From Rhodococcus jostii RHA1 (GTDB lineage: Bacteria; Actinomycetota; Actinomycetes; Mycobacteriales; Mycobacteriaceae), in NCBI RefSeq assembly GCF_000014565.1, contig NC_008268.1, positions 2,232,001-2,296,000 on the forward strand: a stretch of DNA of 64,000 nt. The letters run 5' to 3'. Of this stretch, positions 57,755 to 64,000 are shown one piece after another (the first letter of the stretch is position 1; every line of letters begins with the position of its first letter). The position numbers were made by a program, and so were the translations under genes. The notes beneath the pieces were generated by a model. That model did not search any database, was not told the DNA's origin, and saw only the letters and a program-made list of their open reading frames with translations.

Positions 57755-58558
57755 GTGCGCATCGCAACCTGGAACGTGAACTCTGTTCGTGCCCGTACCG
57801 ACCGGATCCTGGACTGGCTCCAGCGGTCCGACGTCGACGTGCTCGCGATGCAGGAAACCAAGTGCAAGGACGAGCAGTTCCCGTACGAGCGTTTCCGTGA
57901 ACTGGGCTACGAGGTCGCACACGTGGGCCTCAGCCAGTGGAACGGCGTCGCGATCGCGTCCCGCGTCGGTCTCGAGGACGTGCAGATCGGGTTCGAGGAT
58001 CAGCCCGGTTTCCACAAGGACCCGGAGGTCGCGCCCGCACAGGAAGCCCGCGCCATCGGCGCCACGTGCAACGGCGTCCGCATCTGGAGCCTGTACGTCC
58101 CCAACGGCCGTGAGCTGGCCGATCCGCACTACACGTACAAGCTCGACTGGCTGGCGAAGTTGCACACCGACGCGGTCGGGTGGCTGGGGCAGAACCCGGA
58201 CGCGCAGATCGCGCTGGTCGGCGACTGGAACGTGGCCCCCACCGACGAGGACGTCTGGGATCCGGCGCTGTTCGAGGGCAAGACGCACACGTCCGCCCCC
58301 GAGCGTGAGGCGTTCCAGGCGTTCGTCGAATCCGGATTCGCCGACGTCGTCCGGCCGCACACCCCGGGTCCCGGTGTCTACACCTACTGGGATTACACCC
58401 AGTTGCGGTTCCCGAAGAAGCAGGGAATGCGCATCGACTTCGTGCTGGGATCGCCTGCCCTCGCCGGCCGCGTCGACAAGGCCGAGATCGACCGCAACGA
58501 ACGCAAGGGCAAGGGCGCCAGCGATCATGCGCCGGTCATCGTCGACCTCGGCGACTGA
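57755..58558 (+). CDS. xthA: exodeoxyribonuclease III
   Basis: 267 residues, AP endonuclease family 1. IATWNVNSVRAR, QETKCKDEQFP, GDWNVAP and the C-terminal SDHAPV hold the metal and catalytic residues (Asn, Glu, Asp-Asn, Asp-His). It repairs abasic sites and trims 3' ends. GTG 57755 (VRIATWN) starts at the family's usual N-terminus; GTG 57746 adds three residues and has the better-placed GGAGAG. The last 34 bases overlap the convergent membrane protein gene. Confidence 0.94.
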   Translation: MRIATWNVNSVRARTDRILDWLQRSDVDVLAMQETKCKDEQFPYERFRELGYEVAHVGLSQWNGVAIASRVGLEDVQIGFEDQPGFHKDPEVAPAQEARAIGATCNGVRIWSLYVPNGRELADPHYTYKLDWLAKLHTDAVGWLGQNPDAQIALVGDWNVAPTDEDVWDPALFEGKTHTSAPEREAFQAFVESGFADVVRPHTPGPGVYTYWDYTQLRFPKKQGMRIDFVLGSPALAGRVDKAEIDRNERKGKGASDHAPVIVDLGD

Positions 58559-59202
58559 GAACGCAGCACACCGAGCGCTACGACCGCGCACCCGAACCCG
58601 ATCAGCACTCCGTGCCCGATGCGCAGTGGGGCGTCGACGTAGAACTGCGGGATGAACAGAGCGAATCCCACTGCCATCGGGCTCCCCGCCCAGCCGGCGA
58701 TCAGCCGGGATCGGGCGATTGCGACGGCGGCCGCGGCTGCGCCGACTGCGATGAGTAGCAGTCCTGCGGCGAACAGCGTCGCCTGCGCCGCGCCCATCCG
58801 CACGCTCTCGGCGAGGGTCGTGACGGTCCCCTCGTCCAGGCCGCTGCCGCCCAGGGCGTGCAGCGCGAATGTTTCGGCCCCGTAGTACGGCAGCGTCAGC
58901 CCTGTCCCGATCCACGACGCCGCCACTGCGACCACCGCCGCCCGTTCGCCACCCGTCCGTTTCAGCACGCCGCTGAGCGCGACGAGCGCAAGCCCGAACG
59001 CGATGAACCCGCCGACGGCGGCGAGGTGTGCGACGAGCCACCACGGTGAGGCGAACTCGGCCCGTCCGTCCGGCGACCCGCCCGCCGCGTAGGGACGCAC
59101 CACGGGGTAGACGACGAACAGGCCACCGGCGAGGGTGAACAGCGCCGCGGCGCAGATCCGTGCGATCCCGGTACGACTCTCGATCCGATCCGACACGGTC
59201 AT
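58525..59202 (-). CDS. membrane protein of unknown function (six helices)
   Basis: 225 residues with six hydrophobic segments (AALFTLAGGLFVVYPVV, WWLVAHLAAVGGFIAFGLAL, AGLLLIAVGAAAAAVAIA). No motif recognised. GAAGGAG precedes ATG. A long dyad overlaps its promoter (59216-59253), so it is probably under a dedicated repressor. It overlaps xthA by 34 bases. Confidence 0.75.
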   Translation of the reverse strand: MTVSDRIESRTGIARICAAALFTLAGGLFVVYPVVRPYAAGGSPDGRAEFASPWWLVAHLAAVGGFIAFGLALVALSGVLKRTGGERAAVVAVAASWIGTGLTLPYYGAETFALHALGGSGLDEGTVTTLAESVRMGAAQATLFAAGLLLIAVGAAAAAVAIARSRLIAGWAGSPMAVGFALFIPQFYVDAPLRIGHGVLIGFGCAVVALGVLRSQSPRSTMTGA

Positions 59203-59215
59203 GACGACTCCTTCA

Positions 59216-59253
59216 CTGTGAGCACCGCTCTCTATACAGAGCAGTATTCACAG
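59216..59253. promoter_or_regulatory. 38-bp nested dyad, operator of the membrane protein gene
   Basis: CTGTGA-N5-GCTCT-N6-AGAGC-N5-TCACAG, with both pairs of arms perfectly complementary around one centre. It begins 14 bases before the ATG of the membrane protein and covers the likely -10 region on the minus strand. Size and nested symmetry suit a TetR- or MarR-type dimer (or two dimers). Confidence 0.65.
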
Positions 59254-59294
59254 CAGAGTCGCAGATGGCAAGAGCAGTGCTCTCGCAAGTAGGG

Positions 59295-59666
59295 CTACTC
59301 GGCCACCAGAACGTCGAGATGCTCTGGATTCAGCGCCAGGTAGCGCTGGACATACGTGCAGATGGGACGCACTTTCCAGCCACGCCGACGCGCCGAGCCG
59401 AGCGCCTCGCCCACGAGGACCGCAGCCAGCCCGCGTCCACCGAACTCTTCCTTGACGACCGTGTGCATGAACGCGACCACCTCGCCCGGCTTCGCGGTGA
59501 ATCCGGGAATGTCGTCCTCGTCCCGGTAGCCGAGGATGCCGATCAACTCGTCCCCCAGCCACAGATCGAATCGTTCATGGGCAGGGTTGTCGAGCACGCG
59601 AGCATCAGCGGCCGTGATGTTCCCCGACGACTCGGAACTGTTCGAAATGTGATTCATGCCACTCAT
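59295..59666 (-). CDS. small GNAT acetyltransferase (NATD1-like), paralogue 1
   Basis: 123 residues. FDLWLGDELIGILGYRDE, VVAFMHTVVKEEFGGRGLAA (acetyl-CoA loop GGRGLAA) and KVRPICTYVQRYL follow the small YjdJ/NATD1-type GNAT fold, where HTxVxxxxxGxGLA and the final CxYVxxxL are typical. Start ATG 59666 or 59657 are both possible; neither has a strong ribosome site. It lies 92 bp after a close paralogue on the same strand. Confidence 0.83.
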   Translation of the reverse strand: MSGMNHISNSSESSGNITAADARVLDNPAHERFDLWLGDELIGILGYRDEDDIPGFTAKPGEVVAFMHTVVKEEFGGRGLAAVLVGEALGSARRRGWKVRPICTYVQRYLALNPEHLDVLVAE

Positions 59667-59758
59667 CGAATCAGTAAGGCGGCATCCTCGCGAGCGGAAT
59701 CGCCGCTCCCGGAACCGTTTCGTTGCCGACGGGTGCTCGATTCGTGCCCCGCCCGTCG

Positions 59759-60145
59759 TCAGCCCTCCACCGGGACGACGAGGTCGCGGTACTCGGGGTG
59801 CGCCGAAACGAAGCGCTGCACGTACGTGCACACGGGCCGGACCTTCCAGCCGTACCCGCGGGCGAGGTCGAGGGAGCGACCCACCATGAGGGCGGCGAGT
59901 CCGCGGTGGCCGAAGTCCTCCACGATCACGGTGTGCATGAACGAGACCACCGGCACCTGCCGCCCCCGACTCTTCGGGCCCGGCGGTCGGGCGGCCACCA
60001 CGCCCACGCCGGCACCGGCGCCGGGCGGGGTGTCCGCGAGGTCGAAATACCCGAGGATGCCGACCAGGTCACCACTCAGGCGTAGCTCGAATCGGTTCTG
60101 ATCGGCGTTGTCGATCACGTCCACAACCTGCGCGTCCGTCAGCAT
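59759..60145 (-). CDS. small GNAT acetyltransferase (NATD1-like), paralogue 2
   Basis: 128 residues; the same blocks as its neighbour (LVGILGYFDLADTPPG, VSFMHTVIVEDFGHRGLAAL, WKVRPVCTYVQRFVSAHPEY), with an extra Gly/Pro/Arg-rich loop near residues 45-70 (GAGAGVGVVAARPPGP). CAGGAGATAGCC precedes ATG 60145. Product function unknown. Divergent from thiC. Confidence 0.85.
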   Translation of the reverse strand: MLTDAQVVDVIDNADQNRFELRLSGDLVGILGYFDLADTPPGAGAGVGVVAARPPGPKSRGRQVPVVSFMHTVIVEDFGHRGLAALMVGRSLDLARGYGWKVRPVCTYVQRFVSAHPEYRDLVVPVEG

Positions 60146-60282
60146 GGCTATCTCCTGGGGGTGTGTCGTAATCGAAATGTGATGTTCATCACCCTTTATA
60201 CCGATGCCGGGAACCGCTGTCCAAGTTTCACCCGAATGATTGCTCACAGAGATCTCGGTTACAGTTTGTGTGACAACTACAC

Positions 60283-62023
<1,741 letters not shown>

Positions 62024-62033
62024 GGTCCCCTTC

Positions 62034-62879
62034 GTGAAGCTGCTGCCCCTGACCCCCGACGGCCAGACCCCCGTCCGAGTCCTCACCATCGCCGGCACCG
62101 ATTCCGGCGGTGGCGCCGGGATCCAGGCCGACTCGCGGACGATGGCCCTGTGCGGCGTCCACGCATGTGTCGCGGTCGCCGCGGTGACGGTGCAGAACTC
62201 GGTGGGCGTCAGTGGTTTCCACGAGATTCCGCCGGAGACGGTGGCCGCGCAGGTGCGGTGCGTCGTCGACGACATCGGGGTCGGGGCAGCGAAGACGGGC
62301 ATGCTGGCATCGACGGCCATCATCGAGGCCGTCGCCGCCGTGTGCACGGAGGTCGGGATCGGCCGCGACCAACCGGTCCCGCTGGTCGTGGACCCGGTGT
62401 GCGCGTCGATGCACGGAGATCCACTCCTGCATGCCGAGGCACTGGACGCCGTGCGGAACACGCTGATCCCGATCGCCACAGTGGTCACCCCGAACCTCGA
62501 CGAGATCCGGTTGATCACCGGCATCGAGGTGGTGGAAGACGTGACCGCGCGCCGGGCAGCCGAAGCGTTGCACGCGCTCGGGGCGCAGTGGTCGATCGTG
62601 AAGGGCGGGCATCTCCGGACATCGGCGTCGAGCACCGATCTGCTGTTCGACGGTGACAGGTTCCTCGAGTTCAGCAGTCCCCGCATCGACACCGGCAACG
62701 ACCACGGCGGCGGCGACACCCTCGCTGCCGCCATCGCGAGCGCTCTCGCCCACGGGTGGTCCGTGCCCGACGCGGTGGCGTTCGGTAAGGAATGGGTCAC
62801 CAAGTGCCTGGAGGCGTCGTACGACCTGGGCGCCGGTCACGGCCCCGTCTCTCCCCTGTGGCGACTTCGTCACTCGTGA
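62034..62879 (+). CDS. thiD: hydroxymethylpyrimidine / phosphomethylpyrimidine kinase
   Basis: 281 residues, ribokinase fold. LTIAGTDSGGGAGIQADSRT at the start binds the pyrimidine, VVDPVCAS and HGGGDTLAAAIASAL (anion hole and catalytic Asp) complete the site; the last is usually GTGD, here HGGGD. It phosphorylates the product line of ThiC. GTG 62034 starts just before the first strand. The TGA stop is supplied by palindrome copy 3. Confidence 0.93.
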   Translation: MKLLPLTPDGQTPVRVLTIAGTDSGGGAGIQADSRTMALCGVHACVAVAAVTVQNSVGVSGFHEIPPETVAAQVRCVVDDIGVGAAKTGMLASTAIIEAVAAVCTEVGIGRDQPVPLVVDPVCASMHGDPLLHAEALDAVRNTLIPIATVVTPNLDEIRLITGIEVVEDVTARRAAEALHALGAQWSIVKGGHLRTSASSTDLLFDGDRFLEFSSPRIDTGNDHGGGDTLAAAIASALAHGWSVPDAVAFGKEWVTKCLEASYDLGAGHGPVSPLWRLRHS

Positions 62880-62919
62880 GTACTTCTTGACGTCCGGGGT
62901 GGTTGAGAAGTACTCACGG
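62874..62919. repeat. convergent-gene palindrome, copy 3
   Basis: Arms CGTGAGTACTT and AAGTACTCACG as in copies 1 and 2, with a diverged centre two bases longer. The left TGA (62877-62879) is the thiD stop; on the other strand the mirrored TGA (62916-62914) is the stop of the cyclase gene. Thus both genes end in the repeat. Confidence 0.85.
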
Positions 62920-63768
62920 GCGGCGGAGCCGCAACCGCCAGATACCGAGGTCGGAGGGCACCCCGCTGGGCGCGGGGGCGAAGAAGGCGCGTCGCCACGG
63001 CTTGACGCCGACACCCAGTTCGTCGAGGGTGCCCGGCTGCAGACTCGACAGCGTGGCGGACGACGCCATCACGTTGCCGTCGCCGCCCAGTCCCATCATG
63101 CGTGCCGCGATCGTCACGTCCACGCCGAGCCAGTCGCTGCCGATCTGCCGAGGCACACCGGTGTGGATTCCGACGCGCATGCGGGGGCGGTAGCCGTCCA
63201 CCTCCACCTCCGCGAGCGCTTCCTGTGCGGCGAAGACGGCGTCGATCGCGCGGTCCGGGCTGGGGAAGACGGCCATCACGCCGTCCCCCAGGCGTTTCAC
63301 CACGTGTCCTCCGCGGTCGACGATGGGGGTCTCCACGGCTCGGGCGACGTCGCGCAGCAAGGCGAGGGTGGCGCTGTCACCGGCGGGCAGCGACCAACTG
63401 GAGAAGCCGACCAGGTCGGTGAACACGATGGTCACTTCCTGCGTTCCCCGACCGCGTCCGGTGCGCTCGAGCAGCGCTTGCCACACTTGCAGCGCGCCGA
63501 GGCTCATCTCGCGGGACGCGCCGGGCTGGTGGTCGAGGAAGCGATCCGCGACGCGGGCGATGGCCCGTGCGCTCCCGGGTCCCGCCGTGGACAGCGGGTC
63601 GCCGAACGCGGGATCACCGGGCAGCGCGCGACGAAACCTGCGCAGCCCCTCGATCAGCTGCGGCTGCCGGTTGATCGATCCCACCCAGCCCAGAACCTTG
63701 TCGCCTCGTTTCGGTGTCTGCGCAGCGTCGAGTTCGGCACTGTTCTCTTCGGCCGGGTCGTCGCTCAC
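62914..63768 (-). CDS. class III adenylate/guanylate cyclase
   Basis: 284 residues. The cyclase domain (about 110-265) has the first metal Asp in VTIVFTDLVGFSSW, the second in VVKRLGDGVMAVFPS, and RVGIHTGVPRQIGSDWLG followed by VTIAARM with the transition-state region. The N-terminal 100 residues form a helical region of no known fold, with no membrane segment, so it is a soluble cyclase. The product is probably cAMP, but the base-selecting residues were not decided. GTG start. TGA stop lies in the repeat. Confidence 0.9.
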   Translation of the reverse strand: MSDDPAEENSAELDAAQTPKRGDKVLGWVGSINRQPQLIEGLRRFRRALPGDPAFGDPLSTAGPGSARAIARVADRFLDHQPGASREMSLGALQVWQALLERTGRGRGTQEVTIVFTDLVGFSSWSLPAGDSATLALLRDVARAVETPIVDRGGHVVKRLGDGVMAVFPSPDRAIDAVFAAQEALAEVEVDGYRPRMRVGIHTGVPRQIGSDWLGVDVTIAARMMGLGGDGNVMASSATLSSLQPGTLDELGVGVKPWRRAFFAPAPSGVPSDLGIWRLRLRRP

Positions 63769-63820
63769 GGGAGTAAGGGTAACCCAGCGTCACATGCACA
63801 AACTCGTGACGAATCGGACA

Positions 63821-64000
63821 TCACTCCGCGGCCCGCGCCTTCTCCCGGTCCGCGCCGATGGGGACACCGTTCGGTCCGGCGAGGGACTCCGCGTACACCC
63901 CGACGGCATACGCGACCGCGGCGGCATTCTTGGCGAGCGCGGCCCGGTTCACGTTCTCGAGGGTGTCGGTCGCGCTGTGGTAGTTCTCGTCGTACACCAC
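63821..64000 (-). CDS. M28 family peptidase, C-terminal end only
   Basis: The last 59 residues, open to the window edge. YDENYHSATDTLENVNRAAL is the C-terminal zinc-ligand region of M28 aminopeptidases (usual form YHxxCDTxxNV, here A for C), followed by a helical end (YAVGVYAESLAGPNGVPIGA). It matches the lipoprotein aminopeptidase LpqL group, whose gene lies near thiC-thiD in M. tuberculosis. The signal peptide and most of the domain are beyond the window. Confidence 0.8.
   Translation of the reverse strand: MVYDENYHSATDTLENVNRAALAKNAAAVAYAVGVYAESLAGPNGVPIGADREKARAAE

Overview
The window is high-GC actinobacterial chromosome, most likely a mycolic-acid producer of the genus Rhodococcus (R. 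jostii/opacus type). The evidence is the strong G/C preference in third codon positions, an antigen-85-like mycolyltransferase, a GroEL2-type chaperonin under CIRCE operators, and a block (56-62 kb, with 39-43 kb and 53-56 kb) whose order I recognise from the Mycobacterium tuberculosis Rv0422c-Rv0437c neighbourhood (thiD, thiC, xthA, def, sodC, glutamate-cysteine ligase, Cdc48-like ATPase, pssA, psd). I see no rRNA, tRNA, CRISPR array, insertion sequence or prophage.

1-17.4 kb is a nitrogen-scavenging block on the + strand. It holds an FmdB-type zinc ribbon protein (first base missing), formamidase FmdA, a RamB/PrpR-type regulator, a complete UrtABCDE ABC importer, a GntR regulator, an SDR / carboxymuconolactone-decarboxylase-like / short-chain fatty acid transporter trio, and a biotin-dependent urea (or guanidine) carboxylase overlapping allophanate hydrolase. 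No urease is present; the encoded route is uptake, ATP-dependent carboxylation and hydrolysis to ammonia and CO2.

17.4-36.4 kb is mixed: an NmrA-like reductase divergent from an HxlR regulator, DUF5709, dihydrolipoamide dehydrogenase, prolyl oligopeptidase, alpha/beta hydrolases, the mycolyltransferase, a 24-residue amphipathic peptide gene, an AT-rich frameshifted remnant, PspC, GroEL2, a secreted protein, HAD phosphatase, universal stress protein and zinc alcohol dehydrogenase (one minus-strand run), a PucR-type regulator, a DadA-like oxidase and histidine ammonia-lyase.

36.4-53 kb carries an SRPBCC protein, a TPR-like protein overlapping an unusual MerR / DNA-clamp fusion, the phospholipid genes psd-pssA with a tandem AAA ATPase, a PEP-mutase-family protein, a large membrane protein, a Nudix hydrolase, and a tightly overlapped six-gene Mrp cation/proton antiporter operon (MrpA fused to MrpB).

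53-64 kb carries envelope and redox genes (PAP2 membrane protein, YbdK-type ligase, lipoprotein SodC, a VirR-like LytR_C protein, DUF3263), then def-GNAT-xthA, two tandem small GNAT paralogues, a TPP riboswitch controlling thiC-thiD, an adenylate cyclase, and the C-terminal end of an M28 peptidase.

The most interesting signals are: (a) the 24-residue peptide between groEL2 and a mycolyltransferase, the setting in which Corynebacterium keeps its tiny mycoloylated porins PorA/PorH; (b) a 44-46 bp palindrome present three times, each time between convergent genes, that often supplies their stop codons; (c) the MerR / beta-clamp fusion; and (d) an Asp in the carboxyltransferase site of the urea carboxylase that may mean guanidine specificity.
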